A stretch of 64,000 bases of DNA, taken from Mytilus edulis (taxonomy: Eukaryota; Mollusca; Bivalvia; Mytilida; Mytilidae). Below are positions 25,736 to 37,620 of this stretch, one piece after another. The translations under genes were made by a program, and so were the position numbers. The stretch covers positions 101,152,749 through 101,216,748 of the forward strand of contig NC_092344.1 in NCBI RefSeq assembly GCF_963676685.1. Direction: 5' to 3'. The notes under the pieces were generated by a model. The model was not told the DNA's origin. It made no database searches and saw only the letters and a program-made list of their open reading frames with translations. Each line of letters begins with the position of its first letter. Position 1 is the first letter of the stretch.

Positions 25736-26660
25736 AATAGAACATTACGACATGCTGATGGTTATTAAAGGTACCAGGCTTATAATTAGATACGCTAGAT
25801 GCGTGTTTCTATACATACGACTCAGCAGTGACGCTCAGAACAAAATAGTAAAGAAAGCCAAAGAAAGATGAAGAGCATTAATGACCCAAAATTCCAAAAA
25901 GTTGTGCCAATTACGGATAAGGTTATCTACCTGTCAAAAACAGTAAATGACCAAGAGAACAAACCTACACCTGAGTGAACGTGCCTTATTCAAGTCTCAA
26001 ATTTCTTAAACTCTCTATATTGCTTGATTCTTAATTTGTGTCTTTCGAGAACGAGTTTCTTATAGTTGCAATAATCAAATAATTTAATTTTTAGTGGGCT
26101 AAGATATCAATCTTAATGTGTTTCGTTTCTTGAGTTCTAATTAAAATAAAAACCAATGAAAAATATGGATCATGTAATTTTTTGTCAGCTCTGATTCCTT
26201 GCCCTGCTTTGGCTATATTTTGTTGTCCTTTTGTGGTTTATTGGTTACTTTGAAGTTTACAATAATTTGGCCTCGACCATCGTTGAAGAAACCTTGATTG
26301 TTGAAATGCGCATCTGGTACCGTTTATGTTATTACTCCCACTGATGCATGCCCTTTGCTGGTGAACTGATAGTCCCCGAGCGTATCACCATCTCAGTAGC
26401 CATACAATCTTGCGTAATTAAAATTTGCTGTAACAAAATTTTTGAAATTATCTAAAACCAAGGAATGTACAATATCTCCCTCATGCATAGCTCTGATACC
26501 TTGCCCGACTTTGGTAATGCTTGTTTTGTACCTTTTGGTTTATAGCTCTTAATCCTTATAATAAGCTTTGGATTTTCAAATATATTGGCCTCGAGCATTA
26601 CTGTTGAGACATTGATTCTCGAAATTCGCACTTGGACAGAATAAAATGGTACCGCTTATG

Positions 26661-26957
26661 AGGGGGAGGACAGGGGGGGGTACCCTTCTCCCTTCTCCCA
26701 CCCCTCTTCTCCTTTCTCCTACCCCTGTTATCCTTTCTCCCATTAGAATAAAACATCTCCTTTTGAGATATTTTTTCTTGAAATATTAGATCATTTTTTA
26801 AAAGGAGAGATATTTTATTTTTTCTCCTTTCTCCAACTTTTTCTCCTTTCTCCCAGCCTTCCTCTCCTTTCTCCTACCTCCTTTCTCCTTTCTCCCACCC
26901 CTTTCTTCTTTCTCCTACCCCCTTTCTCCCTGTCTCCCTTACCCCTGTCCTCCCCCT
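26661..26957. mobile_element. Polypyrimidine miniature inverted-repeat element
   Basis: 297 bp with perfect 16-bp inverted ends AGGGGGAGGACAGGGG, flanked by the 8-bp direct repeat CGCTTATG (26,653-26,660 and 26,958-26,965). Copy A has the uninterrupted site, with one CGCTTATG, near 6,950. The interior is made of TTCTCC and CCTTTCTCC tracts on one strand, with a small inverted repeat in the middle (ATCTCCTTTTGAGA near 26,755). An 8-bp duplication fits hAT-like transposition; the ends do not match a family I can name. Confidence 0.9.
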
Positions 26958-27423
26958 CGCTTATGGTATTTATGTTCAGTTATTTATTGATTTTTTTCAT
27001 ACACATTCAGTTTATAAAATAATTTATACATATTCGGGTCGAGAAAAATGATCAACAATAAAATCAAATAGTAGGTTCTGTAAAGTGTGTCGATCTGGAT
27101 AGAGAAAAGACAATAAGATAATGATTGCCACTTGAAAAAGAGGGTATTTAAGATATGGCGGGAATTTTCCTTGAACATTGATAAGCTGATGACCAAATAA
27201 GAAGGAATCATCTTGTGAGGTGCTAGAGATGATGAGGAATGTTCATTAAACATGTTAAAAATTCAAAGTATTCGGTAACGGGTAACAGGTTGTCATGCTG
27301 GAGAAGTAGGTGTCTGAAAGATCCTAATAGTTATCAGGTACAAGGCTAATAATTTGATACTCTATAAAATACTAATTTTTTTATGTGAAATTTTGAAATT
27401 CAAAAACAATTATTGGCATCTGT

Positions 27424-27429
27424 TTTAAT
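27424..27429 (-). terminator. Candidate variant poly(A) signal, BHMT copy B
   Basis: The matching place in copy B has ATTAAA on the minus strand about 90 bases past the stop at 27518-27520. The canonical AATAAA of copy A is not kept. Confidence 0.35.
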
Positions 27430-27517
27430 AAAAGACTGAAATTTTCAATAGCTGTTTACATTTTGCTGTTTAATTTTTTTCTGACAAGGGACTAGTGTCA
27501 ACATGTATTGCACCTTG

Positions 27518-30500
27518 TTATTTAGGGGCCAATGTATTTCTGTAATCCATGAGGTAGCTATCGAAGTTTTTATCGCCCCATATGAAATGCTGCGACATAT
27601 CTGGCGAATATTTGCTTGCAGGGGGTGTCCGACCATAAACCTCTGCAACTATTCTCATGAAATGGGATGCGTTTCCACAACAAAGACCAACATACTGTAC
27701 TCCAAGTTCCTTCGCCTCCTCTGCAAACTTCCGAATTTGAGTTCTACTGCAGTGAAATGCTGTTAAATCTTCGGGAAAGGCATCTTTTCCTAGAATGTAA
27801 AGGAGTAGGTTCAGTAAGACCTCTTTTTGGCCCAAAAATATAGCAGTTTTACAAAATTGTGAAAATGTAATCTTTAAGTTATTTTTTGGAAAGTAAAATG
27901 CTTCTGCTACTTAAATATGGGCTGTTTTTGACAATACAATGCACAAATATCGCGAACTACCATCATTAAGTCATGCTAAATTACTGAAATCTACAAAATT
28001 TTAGCATTTTGGTTAAGTTTTAGACGGTTTCCGTCTAAAACGAAAGTGGCCGCATCCGTGTTCATTCATAATATTGAAATGTAAGTTGTATTTGATGATA
28101 ATACAAAACATATATAAAGGTTGAGGATGAACACGGATGCGGCCCCTTTCATTTTTGACAAAAACCATCTGAAAAGTGACGTTTTTTGGCATATTTGATA
28201 GATTTTTCATATTTAAGCTTGATCCAGGGCGTTTTAATGACTAATTCAGTTAAAATCATTCACATAAACTAATCGAATCAATTGAAATAGACACTTAAGT
28301 TTTTAAAAAGTGTCCAAAAACTTTCGTAAGATGAACCTGAAATTTGAGGCCAATATCGGCCCTTACCGGACCTACTAATCAACACAATTATACATCACTA
28401 TGTAGTGTCGATAACTGAAATATTAAGATACTTATAGATACTCAATTAAAGACAGAGTCGACCAAATTGTTTTAAAGTCAACATGTGTAATGTTCATAAA
28501 ATATGATTTCTATATTGTTTAAGAGTTTTCTCTTAGTTTGAATACAAATTGTGTATACCAAATGCAAGTATTGTATCAGTTGATCTATTTTTCTGTCTTA
28601 AAATGTTGCCAATTTCTGACAAAAATATCTTCTGATGTCAGTTTTTCTTGCAGATAAGAAGGATCTTTTACTATAGATTTAATACGTTATTTAAAAGATG
28701 TTTGTCTGACATTGTATTTGTAACGTCAGGCGAATGGTTTTCAACAGACTTCTATTAAATATGGGATTTCTGTTGGAACCATATGTGATCTTCCGTCAAT
28801 TTGTTTGCAATCATACAGGGGTTTATCGTAAAGAATGCAAAGAAGTCATAAAATCTTCCGCTTAGTTTGATATCTGTTTTCATAGTATCAATGTACCCAA
28901 TATGAAACAATTATGATGAGTTCAAGAGTTGTTTTAACAATTGAACATCACAAGTTCACAAGTTTTTTTTAGCAATTCTATGTGCATCCCCATCCATACT
29001 AGTGAATATGGACCTCGTACTCATTGATTAAAAAACAAAAACCAGGCCTATTTAAAATTTAATATTAAATTCATGTTTATTTATGTTTTAGGTGAATATA
29101 GCCATACTTATGAAAAACTTTTACTGAATTTTGTTAAAACAAGGTTTACTCCCTCAACCGCCAAAAGCATCGTGTAACACTTGAAATTTGAAAGGGACAT
29201 AATTATAGAAGTTATCAATAAAATGTACCTGGCTGAAACGCGCGTCTGGCGTATATATAAAATTTAGTCCTGGTATCTATGATGAGTTTATTTACAATAA
29301 TCATAAGACTCATAAACAGCTGTCAATTTTGTATAAATGAATAAAGCGAAAAAGAAATATTTTTTTAATGCCCGCGTCACACTGTCCCGATTTTTACGCC
29401 GATGGCAACACGATTATGGAAATTTTCAAAATCGGGACTGATCGTATCCAGATCGGGCTATTCGTAGTGCCATCTTTAACCATTGTAGAACCATCGGCCT
29501 CTTTTTCTAGCCTTCGGGGACAACTTCGGGAAGGGTTCTAAATTTTTTAACATGTTAAAAAATCCCCGAAGGTGCGTCCGATGTTTAGGGTTCGTATTGA
29601 GTTCGTATCACCATCCTCACCATCATAATGTCACCGGGAATGCATCTTTGAACATCGTATTGCATTCGTGTTTTCATCGTTTCCATCGGGCAGTTTTGAC
29701 ATTACGATGTATACACGAATGAATCACGAAGATAACCGAAGGTTTTACGATGGCAACACGACTTCGTGAAGACCTCGTAATCCCGTCGTGAAGCCATCGA
29801 ATAAAAGTACGAAGGCGACAAGATGGAACTACGACGGCAATAAATCCAGCTAAATGTAAGTTAATTTTCGCGCTTAAATACATTTAAAGTGCCATGCGCG
29901 ATATGCACTGGTCAGTCTAATACGACAGTTAAGAAAGAACATGGACCTCATATCATATGATTCCATGCAAACAAGAAAGGCGACAGCGTTGTTTCTATTA
30001 ATTCAAATGGAACAAGAAGAGCAGGTATTACAGGCTCAGGGTTTACTTTTACAAATAAAATATTATTTTTGTCAATTTTTCATATCAAATAACATAATAA
30101 AAATCATAAACGCGCCTCGTATACCAACACTGCAGGTACACGTATATAGGGAAATTAACTTTTTCTTCGTTATTCTGATTTTTTATGTATCGTCTGAGTT
30201 GTTGTCACACGAATGTTTACTCCATAAACATTTTGTTTTCTATATGTCATATTTGCCACATTTGTTGCTTTTCCCACATCCTTCCTTTCCTTTTCAATAA
30301 AAGGGATCAACGAACCCCTTACCTTACCTTTAAGATAGATCAGTAAACATGGGCATAATTATGGGTGATTATTCAGACTAGTGCACACATTTTACAGTTT
30401 AAACAAGGCAATGCCGAGCGTGTCATCCCCTCGTATGTAACATATTGGGGACAAATATGGACACTATATTTGTATATGACACATGCAGAAAATGGTAAAT

Positions 30501-33500
30501 TGAATACGCATATTTGATACATAAACTATTTTTTTTTAGAAATCAACCAAATTATTCAGTAACTGGAAATACCCACGGTCTTCCGTTTTATGATTAAACC
30601 AAAAATTAAATGTACAATATAATGTATATTCAATATTGATCTAACAATTTAAAACGCGTGATGCCTTCGGCATATAATTTAAATGCATCGTAAGCTGTAC
30701 ACGACGTCTTTTAAACATCGTATGGCCATCGCGCCATCATCGTAATCCATCGTGTAGCCTTCGTGATCCGTCTTGTAGGCTTCGGCTGAGATATGAAGCT
30801 TAAATACCGTCTTCGGTTAACATTCGTATGTCCATCTTTTGCTATCGCATATACTTTCGGCACAATCGTATACACTTCGTTATTCATCGTACTTGCTTCG
30901 GTCACTTTGGGGTATTTTAACAAGATCGGGACCAACTTCGTACGAACTTACAATTTTCGCATTCGGGTGTCCATCGTATATAAAAAACGGGACAGTGCGA
31001 CGCGGGCATAATAATTGTAATATAATCAACAAAAAGTAAGAAAACAATAGAAATAAAACAAAAATTCGGAACTTCAAGGTAAAATCAATAAAAGACCAAA
31101 TTTCCAATGTTATCCTGCTTTACACGTTTTTTATCAAAATTTAAAGTTTGTCGAAGAAAGTGCTGATGTTAACCTTAAAATAAATTTTATGCATAATGGG
31201 AAAGGACTGTAGAATGTGCCAGTGCTCACAATGCAATTTTATAAAGAGTTTACATGGACATAACTCCTTGATCTGCGCTGATTTTTTACCCATCCTAAGT
31301 TAGCAACCTAATGTTCAGTAGTTGTCGTTTGTTGATGTGGTTTATAAATATTTCTCGTTTCTCACTTTTATATAGATTTGAGTCATCAGTAGACCGTTGG
31401 TTTTCCCGTTTGAATGGTTTTACACTTGTAATTTTCAAGCCATTATAAATTGCTGTTTGGTGTGAGCCAAGCCTCAGAGTTGAAGACCGTACTTTGATCT
31501 ATAATTGTTCACTTTTACAAATTGTGACTTGGATGGAGAGTTTTCTCATTGTCATGCATACCACATACTCTTCTTACAACTAGTGTCTATCTGTTATCAG
31601 ATTAACAAATACTTAAGTAGACGTTTTAGTCCAAAGCGTTACTACAGTTGCTCCGTACTGTTCGGATGGGCAGTTTACTTATTGTGATCAAGCACAGGCG
31701 GTTTAATTAAGTGCGGTTGCTACATATTCATATTACCAACAATAATTTGGAGAATGAATATCATAATATAGTAAATGATCAGTTTCAATTAACATGCTAA
31801 TATTAAACAAACCCATATGTGATCAAATGGGGTTTATTTCAAGGGAAAGAGCAATTTGTTTATTACAGTAGAGATACATAGAGTGAAAAATAGCATACAT
31901 GGAATACATATCATACATCATCGACCAATGTGTGAAAATTAATATAGTTGTAAGCAGCTGCATCTTCAATAATTACCTGTTTCGGGATTTATTATAGACA
32001 GAAATGTAGGCTCATCTGGAGTGGTTCTATAAGGAACAGGAAGTGCCGCCATGGGACCCTATTGTATAATAACTTATTCATTTTAGTTTGGTTAAGTTCA
32101 GTATTTTTGTGATTTTACCTTCTATTGTTAATGTAATCTTTAATATATGATAAGATGTTAAACTTTATTAACGTTTTTGATATTTTGTACAAACAGGTTA
32201 CACATCTACAGAACTTAAACCTCCTAAAAAATATTTTAGCATCACTGATGAATACAATTATTGTAGAATTCATTATTACACATTAAATATATTTTAGCCT
32301 TGTTTAATATACCTTGTAAGTTTTTCTAATTTCCCCAATCAAAGACAACATGGTAGTAGGTCCTCTTCCACAGTTTAACCCTACAATATCAGCGCCTGCA
32401 GCGTACAACTTGTTCATCGCCTCACCAAACATTAATCCGTCTACTGTTTTGTCTTCGGCATGTGCTATCATTGTAACAACAGCAGGAACTATAAAATGTA
32501 CAACGATCACGCTTTTATAAAAGGGTTTGACGTCGAACTTATGAATAAAAAAGATAGACAGCATACTTTCAAAATCTGGACATTTAGCAGTTTTAATATG
32601 CGGTAAAATAATGTTCATGGAGCATAACTACAATATAATTTCGTGAATGATTTTGTAATTTTGCGCATTGCTCACAAACTTTTACTGTGACAATGCGTTA
32701 TCTACTGACGACGTAAAATTGTAATCGGTTGATGATACTTATACTTCAGAAAACAATATACACGAATACGCATCATATAAGTCACTCTTGTCGAGGAAGC
32801 TACTGATCAAAGATGTTTTGGAGGATGCCATTTATTTGTTTGACTGTTCAGGAATATATATGTCATAGTTGACTATGTTCCACACTTCGTAGTTAAGATC
32901 CCGTCCTCTTTTATGTGGTTGTAACACTACCGATGTTTACTCGCCATGAGCATACAGTGGTGTGTCACATGTGGATCAGAACTACTTTTCCTTTCCTTAT
33001 TTTATTTTGTTAATTTCATGTTGTTTCTGTGTAGTATTTTGTGGGCTATTGTTTCCTCTTTTTCTTTTTGTGTTGTCCATGGTGATTTTTCTGTCTACGG
33101 TTTACGGTTTTTGATTGAACACTTCAGTATCCTTTTGCCCCTTTTTCGTTTACGATTGTATGAAAATACTATAACAGAATTTAGTACGGACAATCATAAT
33201 CAACATTTCAAACAGTTACCTTTTCCGTATTCCTTTATACATTCTAGTGCTAAAGCTGCTTCCCCATATTCACTAAAACTTTCTGCCACAATGTAATCCA
33301 CTCCTTCAGCTATAGCCCATTCTATTTGCTCCTTTAAGATACGAAGACAAATCGAAACACTTAAGAAAATCTATATGACAACTCGTGATGAGACACAACA
33401 CAATAATGATTAAGGACCTGGTCATGTTTTTAGAAAAAGGTCAAATATACCAAAGAAATTTTCAAACTCATAAGTGGAAGACCAACAAGGTAAACTACGG

Positions 33501-36119
33501 AAAAGGACGAAAAAAACTCGATAACCACTGAAACCCAATTTCATGTTAACAGAAAAGGTTATCAGATCATGCAATTACAAAATCAGTGATACGTGTAAGT
33601 ATCATTCGAAGAAAAGTTGGACAGTTGGAGCATGTTCGTCACCATCTTTAACGGTCCACGTGATATCTTCTGTACAAGTTAAGAAAGATTGTATTCAACT
33701 TGACCACTTATAATCCTAGAATTAGCAGATGCCTGATTTAGAAGCAGCAGTCTTTGAGGGAAATCATGATAGAAGACGCAAGCTCTGGAATATAATATAA
33801 ACTTGATTGTTTTTATGAAGTTGAAATAATTTATTTGACGTTAAGTTTTGTTCTCAACCAAACATAATTATAGAGGTCAATTTCTACATGTAAGTCAAGA
33901 TATGATGCAGACTTAGCCGTATCTGTGGTATCCTTTATTTCAAGTTTGATAGGATGGATTCGTTCAACATATTCTACAAACTATTTAGTGAGATAAGATT
34001 ATCTTTGAGCGGAACGTAGAGTTTCATTCGTCATAATAAATTATAAAATAACAGTAAACACTTAAGTTCAGGCTAAAAAAGATATAACAAAACTCGGTTG
34101 GGAAAGGACTATATTTATGCTATTCAGTAGTCCAATGGAATTTACTATAAATCTAATAAACGGCGAAGGAGGGGTTGAGACTCCTTATATTCAATATTAA
34201 CTCTTTCTGCTGAAGTTTGTCAGTGGTACGATTACTTGCAAGCTTTATATAGTGACACGTTTCAGTGTGATCGCTTCTGATATTTCTTTATTGTTCTATG
34301 ATGTGTTTTATGTACTCTTGTTTGACTGTTACTTTTAAGAAACGGCGTTGTCAGTTAATTTTTTGATTTATGAGCTTGAATTTTCCTCTGGTTTCTTTTG
34401 CCCCTCTTTTATGAATAACTGAAAAAGAAATTTTAATATTTTACCTTAAAAATAGCTCTCGTTTTCTCTATAGCATCAGGACAATCTCTCTTGTATATAG
34501 TAGAATTGCAAATATTTCCCGCCAAAAGTGTGTTGGTACGATCTGCTACTTCCTTTGCTAGACGAAGAGCCTTTATATTCAAACTTTTAAGGTCGGCTTC
34601 TCTTCCAATAAGCTTGAGCTTCTCTCTGTGACCATAATACTAGAAAAGGATAAACAAAAATGTGAATTTAACAAATGTATTGCTTTCTTAATTCAAATGG
34701 TTTAATTCTATTGCTTCTTACGGTTATCAGCGGTTAGCTTCGATGTCATTTGAATTCTGATTGAATAGACTTTCAGTGGAAATGAAGGGTATGATGGGAA
34801 ATTGGACCTTGTTGTATTAATAAATGGAAAAGTGAAAATTTTGACAGCAACACAACTAACACCTAACAATTATTTTAAGACTTGACAGGTCAACAAACGG
34901 TCTTCAATAAGTGTTTTGAAGTATGACTGACATGCTCCAAAATAGTAAGTTTGAATTTTATTTTAATAAATTGAATGGAAACTACATATATTCGTCCATG
35001 CTTTCCGAATTATTTTTTTATTGACCTTTATTGACCAGACATAACAACGTATTAAGATATATTTTTTACAATCAAGCGGATACCTTCACAGAACAAGCGC
35101 GCTAATTGCTGGAAGAGTACAGTCCATATTTCTAATCCACAGTTAATCCTTTCAAGGAAAGTCTGGCTTATTCTGACGCGATTTTAATTCTAATGCAATG
35201 TGATGAGTCTAATGTAGACGAAACGATCGTATTATAAGCCTGGTATCTTTTATCATAAGCTATTCAGGCTTATTGAAATCAGTATTTCTGTTTTAATATG
35301 CAATTATTAACTTAGCCCTGCGTATGTCATCTAAATTTATGACAGTACGTTTTCCCAAGATTCAAGAAGGCATGACGATTAATAAATGATTCAGTGGGTT
35401 GTGAACAACATTATAGTCACTATATATTGGATTTTTACGCTACAAGAGATCATCCGTGAAATAAAAGTTTTGAATATGTTGAGAAGATCTGCAATCTTCA
35501 GATTGTTTTAAAAATTTGTAAACACAATTATGAAAGCAACATTTTACAAATCCTACCAATTTATGTGACGGTAAATAACATGAAACACTATCATTGATTC
35601 ATATTACAGGTAGTTTTAAATTTCGAACTATTTCATCAGTTTTGTCTTTGGTAACGATTAGTATCCATCTGGTCATCTCCCATTCCATAGTCCAAAAACT
35701 GACGTTAAAATTGACGAGCTGTTGAACGTGGCAATGCATTATTAGGGTGTTTCACCAGAAAATAATGATGTTCTTTTAACAATATTTAGTAAAATTATGT
35801 TATCGTCAAGGTAGGACAATTCCACATTTGTTTTTCTACCTCGCTCATTTTCTCCGTTTAAAGTACTAGTAATAAAAAGTAATAATAAACATAAATTACA
35901 TATTGAATATTGACTATAACTTATTTACTGTAAACGCCAGCACAACATCACTCCCGGCATGTACGTATTCTTCATGCACGGCCTTTACTTGTTCTGGATG
36001 TTCTAACACAACTTCTGGAACAAAACACCCAGCACGTAAATATCCTCTTCTTTCGAATTCAAAAATATACCCTTCTGCAACTATGATATTATCGCCAGCT
36101 TGTATTCTCTCTTTTAACC
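27518..36119 (-). CDS. BHMT: Betaine-homocysteine S-methyltransferase-like gene, copy B
   Basis: Paralogue of the gene at 7528-16875. Exons in transcript order are 35929-36119, 34445-34639, 33220-33331, 32313-32488, 31977-32058 and 27518-27789, with the same six lengths and phases as copy A and no stop or frameshift. The zinc cysteines (GLNC and GLCC) and the VAEGY start of the barrel are kept. Differences from copy A are scattered and mostly mild, such as ELERRG to [15 protein letters not shown] to AESFSEYGE, and LAFGEA to LMFGEA. The last intron is about 4.2 kb against 2.3 kb in copy A, because mobile elements entered it at about 27,803-28,374 and 29,369-31,008. The first coding exon was again not found. 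Conserved open exons in diverged introns suggest both copies are under selection and probably functional. Confidence 0.89.
27803..28374. mobile_element. Inverted-repeat element with AGTAGGT ends, copy B only
   Basis: The left end AGTAGGTTCAGTAAGACC matches the reverse of the right end (GGCCCTTACCGGACCTACT) with a few differences. Inside, GGCCGCATCCGTGTTCAT near 28,049 pairs with ATGAACACGGATGCGGCC near 28,126, and a further small hairpin lies at 28,015-28,040. No coding sequence. Copy A reads straight from the exon acceptor region to AATCAACAC without it. No clear target duplication. Confidence 0.68.
29369..31008. mobile_element. TAA-flanked inverted-repeat transposon, PIF/Harbinger-like
   Basis: The ends TGCCCGCGTCACACTGTCCCG and, reversed, TGCCCGCGTCGCACTGTCCCG differ at one of 21 bases. 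Flanks are TAA on both sides (29,366-29,368; 31,009-31,011), the 3-bp target choice of the PIF/Harbinger group. At 1,640 bp it is too short for a full element and no transposase catalytic region is visible; a possible transposase start lies at 29,941. Both subterminal regions are packed with TCG/CGA boxes spaced by one helical turn. Sits in the last intron of BHMT copy B; absent from copy A. Confidence 0.85.
29941..30070 (+). pseudogene. Possible N-terminal remnant of the element's transposase
   Basis: ATG opens a frame reading [20 protein letters not shown] and then a Glu/Gln-rich stretch. The second copy at 63,688 has the same start with conservative changes (MELISYDSM, RTKKATALF), so the frame was under some constraint before decay or was recently copied. 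The helical, Leu-rich, acidic start resembles my memory of PIF transposase N-termini; downstream sequence is AT-rich and does not look coding. A longer chance frame runs on to 30,300. Confidence 0.35.
31325..31565 (-). repeat. S1 short dispersed repeat, reverse, copy B
   Basis: Minus-strand S1 copy with TGGATGGAGAGTTTTCTC, CTGTTTGGTGTGAGCCAAG and CCCGTTTGAATGGTTTTAC. It begins about 315 bases past the right end of the 1,640-bp element. The paralogous place in copy A also has an S1 copy (9,735-9,955), so this one may be ancestral. Confidence 0.68.
34260..34412 (+). repeat. R1 3' tail next to a BHMT exon, copy B
   Basis: Paralogue of the tail at 14,300-14,455, with 'aacggcgttgtcagttaatt' and a degraded end, about 30 bases before exon 34445-34639. 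Confidence 0.62.
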
Positions 36120-36477
36120 CTTAAATAAACATGAATAAATGCATATTCAAGCCACTATTTTTGGGAAAACAACGCGATACTTAACAAAGCAAGATTAAGG
36201 AACAACAAAATATTGAACTGAATGCCCATATAAGCCTCTCTACTAAACTTGGACACTTGGTTATGAAGACTAAGTTTTATCATTTTGCCATTATAGTTTC
36301 AGTATTCAAGATAATAGAATAACCCTAAAAGTTATTACGTCTATGCATAAATAGATCAATGGTTTTGATGTTTTACCTCTTTGAATTTTGTCTTGCTGGT
36401 CACTTTTACAGTTCGCATTTTCAAGTTGTGAATAGTTAAAAATGGGGAGATATTTCATTTCATGACAGTTCTCATAA

Positions 36478-36660
36478 AAAAGGTGCGAAAGAAACCAGAG
36501 GGACAGTCAAACTCAAAAATCGAAACAAACTGACAACGCCATGGCTGAAAAATAAAAAAAAAAGACAAATAAGAGTACAAAAGACACAACATAGAAAAAC
36601 TAAAGACTGCGCAACACGAATCCCATCAAAAACTGGGGGTGATCTCAGGTGCTCACTTTT
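36478..36660 (-). repeat. R1 3' tail, reverse
   Basis: Minus-strand copy starting with AAAAGGTGCGAAAGAAACC, with ACGCCATGGCTG and the conserved 'gatctcaggtgctca'. It has no counterpart at the matching place in copy A (after about 17,050). Confidence 0.65.
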
Positions 36661-37620
36661 CGAGCATCAAAACTATAAAAATCAAGTTGTCCTATTTGTA
36701 GTTCCGTACTATGAATCTTTTGTGCTTTGTTCAATGTCTGTATACAGACCGTATACCGGAGTTCAAATGATATACATCTATATATATGTTGTTCTTTAGC
36801 ACACCATAGGAAAAATACCAACGGAAAATGGATAAATATCGTAATTTAAAGGTATTACTACTGAAAGGGGTTCACGATTTAAACAATATGTTTTGTTTGT
36901 AGATCTGGCAAAGTGTTGACCATTTTAGCTGTTTATTCTAATTTTCAAGGTAACAAGCGCAAACTCCAAATACAATGTATCATAATATCATTCTAGTTAT
37001 TGCATGCATATTGTTTCTTTTTTTAAAGACAACTTTTTTTCTACGAAAAGTAAATAGCTTACCCTTTTTCGGCATTGTTCTTTGAAAGTATGCTGATTCT
37101 ACTTTTTGGTCCTTCTCTATCTGTTTAAAACACGAACGAGTTATTATATACATATATTGAGAGAAAATAGAACAATTATTTTTCGCGGAGAAGGCCCCGT
37201 TGTGACTTGGAGACGAAGAACAGCAATTAAAGCATTGTTGTTGTGCGTTTTGTAAGTTATGTTTTTATTGTACTGATGTTATGTCATCGATAGATTCCAC
37301 ATGTCTTTTGTCTTTCTAAGTACTGTGCATCATTAATGTCAGCTTTGAACATTTTATGATTCATCGCTTTAATTATAGTACCATTTTTTGTTGTTGGCGC
37401 ATGTGCTTTTCTGAACTTAATAGTAAATTTTAATATAATCCCGAATGAATGCAAGACTATTCTTGTAAATTTATATGTATTTCGTACCTTAACAATTTTA
37501 CTTCCTTTAAAGAAGTAAACTCAACAAATATGATAAATGCGCTTTCTAAAAAATAAATGCACAATTTATTCGACGGATAATGTATTGTCTTTTATTGGTT
37601 GATTGATCGTTTTTTGCTTA

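Noticed and set aside
29674..29883. Minus-strand frames in the TAA-flanked element (also 63,353-63,619, 30,711-30,935 and 30,793-31,039)
   Set aside because: They stay open because the phased TCG/CGA boxes avoid stops in some frames; both strands are open in the same place, and the two copies differ without codon-like constraint.
30070..30300. Continuation of the frame that starts at 29,941
   Set aside because: After about 40 codons the composition becomes that of AT-rich noncoding DNA. The second copy leaves the window before this part can be compared.
32946..33296. Plus-strand frame of 116 codons
   Set aside because: Runs through an R1-like tail and then antisense across BHMT exon 33220-33331.
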